NCBI GenBank assembly: GCA_964402955.1
Contig: CAYOEZ010000032.1
Span: 1 to 29,092 of the forward strand
DNA: 29,092 nt
Reading direction: 5' to 3'
DNA from: CAYOEZ01 sp964402955
Lineage (GTDB): Bacteria; Chloroflexota; DTOL01; DAOUCN01
This document shows positions 8,335-17,010 of this stretch, one piece after another. Below the pieces are notes generated by a model. It did no database searches. It was not told where the DNA came from and was given only the letters and a program-made list of their open reading frames with translations. Positions within the stretch are counted from its first letter, which is position 1. Every line of letters begins with the position of its first letter. The position numbers were made by a program, and so were the translations under genes.

Positions 8335-8946
8335 ATGACCAGCCCACCTCCTCTGCAAGCCGGCACATACTACCATATCTTCAACCGTGGAACAAACCGG
8401 GAGAACGTCTTCCTGGAAGAGCGCAACTACCGCTACTTCCTTGAACTGTACGGGAGGCACGTTGCGCCAACAGTAGACACATTCGCCTACTGTCTGCTCA
8501 AGAATCATTTCCATCTGCTAATTCGCACTTGCGCTGAAGAAGACACGACGATACCGGCCCCGGTGAGCAGGCATGCAGCGAACTGCACTCCCAGTCAGGC
8601 TTTTTGCAACCTATTGAACGCATATGCCAAGGCGATTAACAAAGGCTATGCGCGCACCGGCAGCCTGTTTCAGCATCCATTTGGCCGTGTGATCGTGCAG
8701 TCACAGGCGCACCTCACACAACTGGTGCGCTATGTCCATCTGAATCCACAAAAGCATGGCCTCATCGACGACTACCGAATGTGGCAGTATTCATCGTACC
8801 GAACAATGGCGTCAAACCTGCCCACCAAGCTGCGCCGCGACGATGTGCTCGGCTGGTTTGACGGCATGGATGGTTTCCTGTCGAAACATGAAATTGATGC
8901 TATCCCTGACCCAGGCTTTGTATCCGTCGTTCAGGGTGACGAATAG
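8335..8946 (+). CDS. REP-associated tyrosine transposase (RAYT, Y1/HUH family)
   Basis: This 203-residue protein is a single-strand DNA transposase-like enzyme of the IS200/TnpA-REP superfamily. The N-terminus (GTYYHIFNRGTNRENVFLEE) is typical of the group. The metal-binding HUH motif is HFH (residues 58-60, in KNHFHLLI). The catalytic tyrosine is Y133 in RYVHLNP, equivalent to E. coli TnpA-REP Tyr115 in its YIYINP motif. The protein is complete, and matching palindromes flank it, so it is probably active or was until recently. Unlike IS200/IS605 elements, RAYTs are usually single-copy domesticated genes that mobilise REP elements. ATG 8335 is chosen over 8329 because GGAGG (8323-8327) is then 7 nt away. 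Confidence 0.93.
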   Translation: MTSPPPLQAGTYYHIFNRGTNRENVFLEERNYRYFLELYGRHVAPTVDTFAYCLLKNHFHLLIRTCAEEDTTIPAPVSRHAANCTPSQAFCNLLNAYAKAINKGYARTGSLFQHPFGRVIVQSQAHLTQLVRYVHLNPQKHGLIDDYRMWQYSSYRTMASNLPTKLRRDDVLGWFDGMDGFLSKHEIDAIPDPGFVSVVQGDE

Positions 8947-8969
8947 ACGGTCTATTTCTATACTTCCTT

Positions 8970-9004
8970 TACACCCTAAGGGTCTCCGAGACCCTTAGGG
9001 TGTA
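8970..9004 (-). repeat. REP-like palindrome, copy 3 (inverted to copy 1)
   Basis: Arms 8970-8986 and 8988-9004 surround a central C (8987). The sequence is identical to copy 1 except for the central base, so it is copy 1 in reverse orientation. It lies 23 bases after the RAYT stop and 28 bases before the GH31 start, where it may also act as a terminator. Confidence 0.85.
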
Positions 9005-9032
9005 GATAGAGACAGCCATAGCGAGGCAAACC

Positions 9033-11362
9033 ATGAAATTCACCGATGGTTACTGGCACATGCGTGAGGGAGTCACACCCCACTGGCCCGCCCACGTTCA
9101 CGACGTTGAGGTCGAGCCCGATGCGCTCACGGTCTACGCCCCCACCAAACGCTTGACTAACCGCGCCGACACGCTCAACCAGGCGCTGCTCACCATTCGC
9201 CTCTCATCACCCATGCCCAACGCCATCCGCGTGCAAATGTGGCATCACAAGGGGCAACGCCAGCGCCTGCCCGCCTTCGAGCTGCACACGCAGCCTGCGC
9301 CGGTGCAGATTCACGACGATGACACGGCTGCAAGCCTCAGCAGCGGGCGCATCACCGTGCGCGTACCCAAGATGGGCGATTTCCGCATCGACTTCATGGA
9401 CGGCGAGCGCGTCATCACCAACAGCGGCTGGCGCGCTCTTGCCAGCGTCGACGCGCCTGACGGCCGCTATGCCATCGAACAGCTTTCACTTGGCGTGGGC
9501 GAGTGCGTCTACGGCCTGGGCGAACGTTTCACTCCTTTCGTCAAGAACGGCCAGGTCGTGGACCTGTGGCACGAGGACGGCGGCACGAGCAGCGAACAGG
9601 CCTATAAGAACATCCCCTTCTATATCACCAACCGCGGCTACGGCGTCTTCGTCAATCACCCCGAGCGCGTGTCATATGAGGTCGCCTCTGAGAAGGTCGA
9701 GCGCGTGCAATTCAGTGTCCCCGGCGACTATCTCGATTATGTCGTTATCTACGGGCCTGCCCCAAAGGACGTTTTGGCGGGCTACACCGCGCTGACCGGG
9801 CGCCCTGCCCTGCCGCCGGCCTGGACATTCGGGCTGTGGCTCACCACCTCATTCACGACCGACTACGACGAAAAGACCGTGACGAGCTTCGTGCAGGGCA
9901 TGGCCGATCGCAACCTGCCGCTGCACGTCTTCCACTTCGATTGCTTCTGGATGAAGGAGTTCCAGTGGTGCGACTTCGAGTGGGAGAAGCGTGTCTTTCC
10001 CGACCCGCGCGGCATGCTGGCGCGGCTCAAGGAGCGCGGCCTGCGCATCTGCGTCTGGATCAACCCGTATATCGCGCAGCGTTCGGCGCTCTTCGATGAG
10101 GGCATGGCGCATGGTTATCTGCTCAAGCGGCCCAATGGCGACGTGTGGCAGTGGGATCGCTGGCAAGCGGGCATGGGATTGGTCGACTTCACCAATCCTG
10201 ACGCCTGCCGCTGGTATGCCGATAAGCTGGGCGCTCTGGTCGACATGGGCGTCGACTGCTTCAAGACCGACTTCGGCGAGCGCATCCCGACGGACGTCGT
10301 TTACTTCGACCGCTCTGACCCGCTCAAGATGCACAACTACTACACGCATCTCTATAACCAGACCGTGTTCGAGTTGCTCGAGAAGAAGCTGGGCAAGGGC
10401 CAAGCAGCGGTGTTCGCCCGCTCGGCCACGGCCGGAGGCCAGCAGTTCCCCATCCACTGGGGCGGCGATTCCACGGCCACCTTCGAGTCGATGGCCGAAA
10501 GCCTGCGCGGTGGGCTGTCGCTGTGCTTGTCCGGCTTCGGCTTCTGGAGCCACGATATGGGTGGCTTCGAGCAGACGGCATCAGCCGCCGTCTACAAGCG
10601 ATGGTGCGCCTTTGGCCTACTTTCCTCGCACAGCCGCCTGCATGGCAGCAGCTCCTACCGCGTACCGTGGCTGTTTGACGATGAGGCAGTGGACGTTTTG
10701 CGCCACTTCACCATGCTCAAGTGCCGGCTGATGCCCTACATCTTCAACACCGCTCGCCAGGCCCACGAGGCAGGCGTGCCTACCATGCGCGCCATGATGC
10801 TCGAGTTCCCCGCCGACCCGGCCTGCGACAACCTTGATCGGCAGTACATGCTCGGAGATTCCCTGCTGGTGGCGCCCGTTTTGTCCGCCGATGGCGTGGT
10901 CGACTACTATCTGCCCGAGGGACGCTGGACGCACATCCTCAGCGGCCACGTGGTCGAGGGCGGGCGCTGGCAGCGCGAGACGCACGGTTACCTCAGCCTG
11001 CCGCTCATGGCCCGGCCCAACTCCGTGCTGGCGATGGGCGCCAACGAGCAGCGGCCCGACTATGATTTCGCCGACGGCGTGACCTTCCAGGTCTTCGCGT
11101 TGGACGATGGCGCAACCGCGACAACCAGCGTGCCGGCCATGACGGGCGACGGGCGCATGTCGTTACAGTTCAGCGCAGCGGGCAGCGCATCACTGTGCAA
11201 ACGCAGGGAGCAAGCAAGCACTGGTCAGTCTTGCTGCGCAATGTCACAAACGTTCAAGCGGTGACGCATGGCACAGCCAAAGCAACCGCAATGGGCGCTC
11301 TGCTCACGCCGGTCACGGGCGCACAGGACATGACCATCGAGCTGTCGCCTGCAGGCGCCTGA
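9033..11362 (+). pseudogene. yicI: GH31 alpha-xylosidase-like gene with 3' frameshift
   Basis: This encodes a family-31 glycoside hydrolase closest in layout to YicI, which releases alpha-linked xylose from xyloglucan-type oligosaccharides. The nucleophile D413 sits in KTDFGERIPTDV and the acid/base D479 in HWGGDS; both are offset by just three from YicI D416 and D482. The intact reading frame runs 9033-11264 (743 residues), but after FSAAGS (about 11186) it turns into low-complexity residues. The expected beta-sandwich ending (RITVQTQGASKHWSVLL..., ending MTIELSPAGA) continues in the next frame to a TGA at 11360-11362. Restored length is about 775 residues, against 772 for E. coli YicI. A single missing base near 11181-11190 explains this; it may be a recent mutation or a sequencing error. 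The catalytic domain is intact. Confidence 0.88.
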
Positions 11363-11381
11363 GAGAAAAGGATTCATCGCT

Positions 11382-12152
11382 ATGAAGACCAAGGCTGAGA
11401 TCGTCGCCAACTGGCTGCCGCGCTACTCGGGCACGCCGCTCGAAGAGTTTGGCAAATACATACTGCTCACGAATTTCGCTAACTACTTGCACATGTTTGC
11501 CGACTGGAACAACGTGCCCGTGCGTGGCGAAGACAAGCCCATGCCCAACGCCACCGCCCAGGGCATCACGCTGATCAACTTCGGCATGGGCAGCGCCAAT
11601 GCCGCCACCGTCATGGATCTGCTTGGCGCCGTGCAGCCCAAGGCCTGCCTGTTTCTGGGCAAATGCGGCGGGCTGAAGCAGAAAAGCCAGATCGGCGACC
11701 TCATCCTGCCCATCGCTGCCATCCGCGGCGAGGGCACGTCGAACGACTACTTCCCGCCGGAGGTGCCGGCCTTGCCTGCCTTCAATCTGCAAAAGGCTGT
11801 TTCCACCACCATCCGCAATTACTGCCGCGACTATTGGACAGGAACGGTGTACACGACCAACCGCCGCGTCTGGGAGCATGACGAGCAGTTCAAAGAGCAT
11901 CTGCGCGTCATTCGCGCCATGGCCATCGATATGGAGACAGCCACCATCTTCATCACCGGCTTCTACAACTCCATTCCGTCAGGCGCGCTGCTGCTCGTCT
12001 CCGACCAGCCGATGATCCCTGAAGGCATCAAAACCGCCGAGAGTGACCAGAAAGTCACACAGGATTTCGCCGAGATGCATCTGCGCATCGGCATCGATTC
12101 GCTCAGCGAGATCATCCATAGCGGGCTGACGGTGAAACACCTCCACTTCTAA
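11382..12152 (+). CDS. amn: AMP nucleosidase, short form
   Basis: The 256-residue protein hydrolyses AMP to adenine and ribose 5-phosphate, a cytoplasmic purine-salvage step. It belongs to the nucleoside phosphorylase/PNP-UDP superfamily. Diagnostic stretches are INFGMGSANAATVMDL (phosphate-binding region, about 65-80), FLGKCGG (91-97), IRGEGTSNDYFPPEVPALP, VYTTNRRVWEHDE and AIDMETATIF (181-190), whose Glu contacts the ribose in this fold. It lacks the N-terminal domain of the 484-residue E. coli Amn and resembles the short enzymes I recall from Bacteroidetes. It starts 19 bases after the GH31 gene with AAAAGGA upstream, so it is probably cotranscribed with GH31 and the following glycosyltransferase. 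The role of a purine enzyme in this carbohydrate block is unclear. Confidence 0.92.
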   Translation: MKTKAEIVANWLPRYSGTPLEEFGKYILLTNFANYLHMFADWNNVPVRGEDKPMPNATAQGITLINFGMGSANAATVMDLLGAVQPKACLFLGKCGGLKQKSQIGDLILPIAAIRGEGTSNDYFPPEVPALPAFNLQKAVSTTIRNYCRDYWTGTVYTTNRRVWEHDEQFKEHLRVIRAMAIDMETATIFITGFYNSIPSGALLLVSDQPMIPEGIKTAESDQKVTQDFAEMHLRIGIDSLSEIIHSGLTVKHLHF

Positions 12153-12165
12153 CAACCATGGGGCC

Positions 12166-13302
12166 ATGCCAATGCGTGTTCTGATGTTGTCCAAAGCATT
12201 AGTCGTCGGCGCATACCAGCGCAAGCTGGAGGAAATGGCGCGCCTGCCGGGCATCGAGCTGACCGTCGTCGTGCCTCCCTACTGGCAAGAGGGCGGTCAG
12301 CGCACACCCTTGCAGCGCGCTCACTGCAACGGCTATGAGCTTGTCGTCTGCGACATGGCCCTCAACGGCCATTTTCACGTGCACTACTATCCCGGCCTCG
12401 GCGAGATTGTGCGCCGCGTGCGGCCGGACATCTTCCATATCGACGAAGAGCCCTACAACCTGGCAACCATGCAAGCGATGCGTCTGGGCCGCGCCGCCGC
12501 GGCGCGCTGCATCTTCTTTACCTGGCAGAATCTCTTTCATGCACAACCCTGGAACCTTGTCGAGCGTTACAACCTGGCCAGCGCCACTGGCGCCATTGCC
12601 GGCAATGAGGAGGCCGCGCAGATTCTGCGCCGCAAGGGATTCCGCCAGCCGCTCACCGTGATCCCGCAGTTTGGCGTCGATCCGGACATCTATCAGCCCA
12701 TGCCCGGCGTCAGGGCGGCACGCCAGGCGCTGCTGCCGGGTGTCACGAGCAGCACATTCGTCATCGGCTACGTGGGCCGCCTCGTCGAGCAGAAGGGCTT
12801 GAGTGTCTTGCTCAGCCACAGCGCTCTTGGCGGTCTGAGCGGTGACTGGCGGCTGGTGCTCATCGGCGGCGGCGACATGCAGCCGCAGATCGAAGCACAG
12901 GCTGCTGCGCTGGGCTTCGCTGAGCGCGTGGATATCATCCCCTCTGTCCCGTCCACCGACGTGCCGCGCTGGCTCAACACGCTCGACTGCCTGGTTCTCC
13001 CTTCCCTCACCCGCCCCAACTGGAAGGAGCAGTTTGGCCGCGTGCTCGTCGAGGCCATGGCCTGCCAGGTCCCCGTCGTCGGCTCGGACTCTGGCGAGAT
13101 ACCGAACGTCATCGGCGAGGCTGGCTTGATCACACCCGAAGGATACGCAGAGGAACTTGGTGCACAGCTTGTGCGTCTACAGGACGATCCCGGTCTGCGC
13201 CGGCGTCTGGGCGAGCTAGGCCGCGCCCGCGTCCTGGCCCACTACACGCAGGCCAGTGTCGCCCGGTCTACCTGCGCCTTCTATGAAGAAGTGCTCCGCT
13301 AA
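12166..13302 (+). CDS. GT4-family glycosyltransferase
   Basis: The 378-residue protein has the GT-B fold of family GT4, transferring a sugar from a nucleotide donor at the cytoplasmic face. Evidence is the GYVGRLVEQKGLSVLL motif opening the C-terminal Rossmann domain (about 200-216), VLIGGGDMQPQIEAQA, and the E-x7-E signature (E288 and E296, in KEQFGRVLVEAMACQVPVVGSDSGEIPNVIG). The N-terminal domain includes HIDEEPYNLA (91-100), common in WsaF/WaaG-like members. ATG 12172 is an alternative start two codons in. It lies 13 bases after the AMP nucleosidase gene and is likely in the same operon. Donor and acceptor are not predictable. Confidence 0.88.
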   Translation: MPMRVLMLSKALVVGAYQRKLEEMARLPGIELTVVVPPYWQEGGQRTPLQRAHCNGYELVVCDMALNGHFHVHYYPGLGEIVRRVRPDIFHIDEEPYNLATMQAMRLGRAAAARCIFFTWQNLFHAQPWNLVERYNLASATGAIAGNEEAAQILRRKGFRQPLTVIPQFGVDPDIYQPMPGVRAARQALLPGVTSSTFVIGYVGRLVEQKGLSVLLSHSALGGLSGDWRLVLIGGGDMQPQIEAQAAALGFAERVDIIPSVPSTDVPRWLNTLDCLVLPSLTRPNWKEQFGRVLVEAMACQVPVVGSDSGEIPNVIGEAGLITPEGYAEELGAQLVRLQDDPGLRRRLGELGRARVLAHYTQASVARSTCAFYEEVLR

Positions 13303-13372
13303 CGATGTGTCAGTATCCAGAGAGAGATGCCGCTCGTTTATATGAGCGACACGAACAAAACAGGAGGTATCC

Positions 13373-13999
13373 ATGGTACCTCGTCTCTCTGGACCGTCGG
13401 CCAGCCCGATCGTCACCGTATGCGTGCTCGTCATCTTTGTGCTTGCAGCGCCCGGCGTTGCCTCCCCGTGGACTCAACCGGCTGCACGTGTGCCCGGCCT
13501 GAACAACGACGACACGCCGACCGCCACCCCGGTCGCTGCTATCTACTTGCCGTGGATCGCCAGCGACTTCGTTGGCCTACCCACCGCCACACCCACAGCG
13601 ACGCCAACAGCCACGCCGACCCTGACGCCCACCCCAACGCAGACGCCATCGCCGACGCCCACTCTGCCCGCGGCCTGCCCGCTTCCCGTTCAGATTGATC
13701 CGGCCATAGCCATCACCGTTACGCCCAACCGCAACTCAGCCATGGATCAGATCGTGGGCAAGGCGCCGTTCACCGTCAACCTGTCGGCCAGCGCCACAGG
13801 CGGCGTCGCCCCCTACACCTACTGCTGGGACATCGAGCCGGACGGCCACCAGGACGCCAGCGGCGCAAGCGCCACGTTCACACTGGCACGCGCCGGCATC
13901 TTCAACCCACTGGTCATCGTCATCGACGCCGAGGGGCATGGCCAGTACATCGGCCCGCCGCCCATCGGATCGGCGCCGGCCACGGGAGGCAAGCCATGA
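13373..13999 (+). CDS. Secreted Thr-Pro-rich protein with PKD-like domain
   Basis: The 208-residue protein begins with a signal peptide (hydrophobic core about 13-29, probable cleavage after APGVA-S). A Thr-Pro linker follows (about 67-99), then a beta-sandwich of PKD type (about 117-190), in which GKAPFTVNLSASATGGVAPYTYCWDIEPDG matches the usual 'G.APLTV.F.a.a.g....Y.W..GDG' pattern. There is no enzymatic motif. AGGAGG (13361-13366) fixes the start. Its stop overlaps the start of the Tat-exported hydrolase (ATGA at 13996-13999), so the two are translationally coupled and may act on the same extracellular substrate. Confidence 0.8.
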   Translation: MVPRLSGPSASPIVTVCVLVIFVLAAPGVASPWTQPAARVPGLNNDDTPTATPVAAIYLPWIASDFVGLPTATPTATPTATPTLTPTPTQTPSPTPTLPAACPLPVQIDPAIAITVTPNRNSAMDQIVGKAPFTVNLSASATGGVAPYTYCWDIEPDGHQDASGASATFTLARAGIFNPLVIVIDAEGHGQYIGPPPIGSAPATGGKP

Positions 14000-15579
14000 T
14001 CACGCGACGACAGTTCATCGGCCTGGGCGCTCGCACAGTGGCCGCTGCTGCAACCACGTACGCCGCGTCCAAACTGGCGCAGCGCAACCTGTGGCTGCCG
14101 GCACGGCCAGCCGTCGCAGGCCGTTTGGAGTACACGGTCACCAATCTGAGCGATGGCGTCACGTCAGCGCCGATCTCGGTCCTCCTGCAGCCCCTGGGCG
14201 CGGCCGTCGCCCAGGCAACGCCCACGCCGTTCAGCGCGCCTGCCGTCGCGCATGCCCAGGTGCAAACCGCCATCTATGGCCAAACGCCGATCGCCAGCCT
14301 GACGAGTGCAGCAAAAGCGAAGGGCTTCCGCCTGACAGTGCAGCGAGCGGAGAATATTGACGGAGCGGAGTTTTCCTGGGACTTTGGCGCGGGTGCGAAG
14401 CGGAGCGGAGTCTCCGTCGAGATCACCCCAGATAGCGCAGGCGGCATCGCGGGAGCGCTCACGGTGCGTGACAGCCGCGGCCAGCAGTTGGCCGAGATTC
14501 CGCTGCTGCGCCTCGTCGCCTACGACACGCCGTCGCTGCTGACGACCGGCCTGCCTCATATCGGCGTGCAGGGCCATATCAACTTCGATCTACCGGCAGC
14601 GGAAGGCGGCATCACGACCATGCCCGGTGTCGTCAAAGCTCTTGCGCGGGTCAAAGAGATGGGCATGGACCTGGTACGCACCGACTGGGTGTGGGAGAAG
14701 ATGGAGACAGCGCATGGGGTGATCGGCTGGAACAACTATCACTTCGAAGACGTCCTACACCTGCTGGCCAACACTGGCCTGGGCAGCATTGCCATCATCA
14801 AGGGCACGCCGCTCTGGTGCTCATCGGCGCCCCACCTGCCCTTTCCTGGCTTCTGGAACGTGGCGCCCAGCGATGCGCGCCTCTACGGCGAGTTCGTCTA
14901 CAAGTTCGTCGAGCACTTCGGTTCTGTGATCAAGATGATCGAGATCTATCAGGAGCCAAATGTCAGCCTCTACTGGAACTTCGACGCGGCGGGCCTGGCC
15001 GCCTGCCAGCGCGAGGGATTTCTGCACGCCAAGTATGCCAATCCGGACATTACGGTTGGTCTCACCGGCCTGGTGGGCGTGCCTGAGCGCGCCGTGCTGG
15101 GCAGCGACGGCTACTGGCACTACGGACCAGTGCTCTTTGAGCCACCGGAGAACTTCCTGACCCGCCTCTACCAGGCAACGGGCGGCCGCGCCTGGTGGGA
15201 TACGGTCGGCCTGCACACCTACCCCGACATGGACCTGTTCAACGCCGCGACCGGTTTCGACCTGTCGCGCTCCGTCGCTTTCATCAACAGCATCAAGGCG
15301 ACGATGCAGGCGCACGGTGACAGCACACCGCTCTGCGTCACCGAGATCGGCGCGTCGACGCCACGCGACCACCCGTCGCCGCAGCTCGTCGCCCAATTCC
15401 TGGGCCAGTTGATCGATACCATCCGTCAGAACACCTATGCACCGCTGCTCGTCTGGTACCGCCTCAACGAAGGCCCCAACTGGGCCAGCCCCGACGATCG
15501 CCGCGGCCTGGCGACCTATGACCTCGAGCGCCTGACGCCGGTGGGGCAGACGATGAAGACGTATATCCAGCAGCACTGA
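13996..15579 (+). CDS. Tat-exported glycoside hydrolase-like protein (clan GH-A fold)
   Basis: The 527-residue protein opens with a twin-arginine signal (TRRQFIGLGARTVAAAATTYAASKLA), so it is exported folded. Residues 45-175 are a beta-rich accessory region. From about 185 on it looks like the TIM barrel of clan GH-A enzymes such as GH39/GH5: MGMDLVRTDWVWEKME, GWNNYHFEDVLHLLANTGL, a putative acid/base E320 in EIYQEPN (normally NEP) and a putative nucleophile E450 in LCVTEIGAST. Family members act on xylosides, glucosides or related glycans; the specific family here is uncertain. The replacement of the usual Asn before the acid/base Glu by Gln is notable. The start overlaps the upstream stop by four bases. 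Confidence 0.78.
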   Translation: MITRRQFIGLGARTVAAAATTYAASKLAQRNLWLPARPAVAGRLEYTVTNLSDGVTSAPISVLLQPLGAAVAQATPTPFSAPAVAHAQVQTAIYGQTPIASLTSAAKAKGFRLTVQRAENIDGAEFSWDFGAGAKRSGVSVEITPDSAGGIAGALTVRDSRGQQLAEIPLLRLVAYDTPSLLTTGLPHIGVQGHINFDLPAAEGGITTMPGVVKALARVKEMGMDLVRTDWVWEKMETAHGVIGWNNYHFEDVLHLLANTGLGSIAIIKGTPLWCSSAPHLPFPGFWNVAPSDARLYGEFVYKFVEHFGSVIKMIEIYQEPNVSLYWNFDAAGLAACQREGFLHAKYANPDITVGLTGLVGVPERAVLGSDGYWHYGPVLFEPPENFLTRLYQATGGRAWWDTVGLHTYPDMDLFNAATGFDLSRSVAFINSIKATMQAHGDSTPLCVTEIGASTPRDHPSPQLVAQFLGQLIDTIRQNTYAPLLVWYRLNEGPNWASPDDRRGLATYDLERLTPVGQTMKTYIQQH

Positions 15580-15580
15580 A

Positions 15581-15657
15581 CAGGGTAGTGGGTAGTGGGT
15601 AGAACCGATGGCGGCGGTTCTGCACTCTTTACCCACTACCCTCTCCCCTCTACCCTG
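15581..15657. terminator. Nested inverted repeats between convergent genes
   Basis: CAGGGTAG (15581-15588) pairs with CTACCCTG (15650-15657); GGGTAGTGGGTA (15590-15601) pairs with TACCCACTACCC (15630-15641); and an inner AGAACCG/CGGTTCT hairpin lies between them. The unit fills the 80-base gap between the hydrolase and the convergent UroD-like gene and probably serves as a bidirectional terminator. Confidence 0.6.
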
Positions 15658-15659
15658 TG

Positions 15660-16790
15660 TTACAGCCACCCCTCCAGCTTCGCCAGCAGCTTCGTATACT
15701 CCACGAAGTTGGGCCAGGAAATGTCCGGAGGGACGCCGTGGTCGCAGCCGGGGATGAAGCCGCCATCTACCAGCAGCGGCGGCACCACGCGTAGCACCTC
15801 GTCCCGCATGTCGTCGCCGCCGCGGGCCAGGGCGCGCTTGTCGATGCCCCCGCGGTACGAGATGTGCTTGCCGAACTGCTTGCGGAAGGCCACGATGTCG
15901 TTGCCCGCGGCTACCTCCATCGGCTCGCACATGTCGATCCCCGCCTCGATCCACAGCGGAATGAGCTCGCCGATGAAGCCGTCGGAGTCCATCGAGACGA
16001 TCGTGTTGCCGTTGCGTTTGATCATGTCCGCCCACATCTTCCAGGTCGGCAACAGGAAGCGGCGCGTCATCGCCGGCGAGATCATAGAGTGCGCCTTGTA
16101 CGCCATATCTTCCGCAATCACCACATCATCCACGTCCACCTTCTGCAAGACCGGCTCCAGGGTGCGCACAATGAAGTCTCTCCAGACGTCAATCATGTCT
16201 TGCACCAACTTTGGATCTTCAACCATCATCATGCACAGGTTTTCCATGCCGCACCACTCGCGCAACTGCCAGAAGGGGCCGTTGACGCTGATACGCAGCA
16301 CATGGTCGCGCTGGCGCAACTGGCGGCAACGCTCGTCGAAATCAAGCGGGAAGCGTGCGGCGCCCTTGGGATCGTAGCGCCACCTGATCTTGTTGTCCCA
16401 GTCCTCACGCTCCTGCACAGGAAAACGGTGCCACTTGCGGGTCACGAAATCCCTGGCCTGGCGAATATAGGTGTAGTCGAACTCGTCAGAGATCTCAGTG
16501 ATGGCGCCCATCCAGTCCTGAACGATGTAGTGCCCGTCTTTGTGCTCGAGCACTTTCTCCTCGAACGTAGGGATCATCTTGAACGAAACGCCCAGATCCA
16601 CCTTCACCTTCGGCGGCTGCCAGGGCACACCCACGGTCTTCATCAGATAGCCGTACCAGTCGACGCCTTCGGGCAGCCCCTGCGTGTGCCACACCTCCAA
16701 TGTGGATTCGCGCGGCCCCCCCGGATTGAGAGGAATCTTGTCCGCCTTGCCGAAGCGTGCAACAGCGTGAAAGCGTTGGCGATCGTTCAT
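15660..16790 (-). CDS. Uroporphyrinogen decarboxylase/MtaA-like protein
   Basis: The 376-residue protein has the URO-D fold, shared by heme-pathway uroporphyrinogen decarboxylase and by cobamide-linked methyltransferases such as MtaA and CmuA. Family-like parts are MNDRQRFHAVARFGKADKIPL at the start, VSMDSDGFIGELIPLWIEAGIDMCEPME (about 265-292) and GGFIPGCDHGVPPDISWPNFVEY (about 343-365). The HxC zinc pair of MtaA is not evident at the SMDSDG position, and the URO-D substrate-arginine motif near the N-terminus is also absent, so neither classical activity can be assumed. Such proteins are frequent in carbohydrate clusters, where demethylation of O-methyl sugars is one hypothesis. The ATG at 16790 is chosen because GAGGAG lies just upstream. 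Confidence 0.8.
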   Translation of the reverse strand: MNDRQRFHAVARFGKADKIPLNPGGPRESTLEVWHTQGLPEGVDWYGYLMKTVGVPWQPPKVKVDLGVSFKMIPTFEEKVLEHKDGHYIVQDWMGAITEISDEFDYTYIRQARDFVTRKWHRFPVQEREDWDNKIRWRYDPKGAARFPLDFDERCRQLRQRDHVLRISVNGPFWQLREWCGMENLCMMMVEDPKLVQDMIDVWRDFIVRTLEPVLQKVDVDDVVIAEDMAYKAHSMISPAMTRRFLLPTWKMWADMIKRNGNTIVSMDSDGFIGELIPLWIEAGIDMCEPMEVAAGNDIVAFRKQFGKHISYRGGIDKRALARGGDDMRDEVLRVVPPLLVDGGFIPGCDHGVPPDISWPNFVEYTKLLAKLEGWL

Positions 16791-16864
16791 CACATGCTCC
16801 TCTATCAAGAATCGGACGCCCGCCAGGCCCAGGCGCCTGCCAAACTGCTCACGGGTATGGTGTG

Positions 16865-16943
16865 GACGTAGGGGCGCTGCTTGCTGCGCCCATCTGTGTT
16901 GTCTCAATAGTGTGTCTGGCGCAGCAAGCAGCGCCCCTACGTC
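16865..16943. repeat. Inverted-repeat element with CGTAGGGGC tips, copy 1
   Basis: Perfect 26-bp arms (16865-16890 and 16918-16943) enclose a 27-nt spacer. It sits between the anti-sigma stop and the UroD-like start, both on the minus strand. Its tips (CGTAGGGGC ... GCCCCTACG) are the same as those of the element at 26149-26229, which suggests a small non-autonomous repeat family. It could also act as a transcription terminator for the sigma operon. Confidence 0.7.
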
Positions 16944-17010
16944 GTAAACATCTATCAGGAGACAACGGTGAGCAGTTAAGAGCCTGCGGGCGTCTGCCTT
17001 GCGTGCAGGG

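Noticed and set aside
8335..8946. IS200/IS605 insertion sequence
   Set aside because: The protein has the RAYT form, no tnpB is present, and the flanking elements are REP-like palindromes rather than subterminal IS hairpins.
8181..9004. Three similar palindromes as a CRISPR array
   Set aside because: The units are perfect palindromes in opposite orientations separated by unequal distances and a gene; there are no regular spacers.
11262..11264. TGA ending the GH31 frame as a selenocysteine codon
   Set aside because: Considered because selC is present, but residues before this TGA are already out of the family frame, and the true ending is found in another frame.
13585..13670. Tandem DNA repeat (ACGCCGACC-like units)
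   Set aside because: The periodicity comes from codons of the Thr-Pro linker; similar stretches at 3780-3860 and 19180-19430 are also coding.
14821..16035. A 404-codon open frame on the minus strand
   Set aside because: It crosses the ends of two well-supported genes in opposite orientation and shows no family motifs; the Tat-exported hydrolase and UroD-like readings explain the region.
15864..16871. A 335-codon open frame on the plus strand
   Set aside because: Antisense to the UroD-like gene, with His/Leu/Arg-rich composition and no ribosome site.
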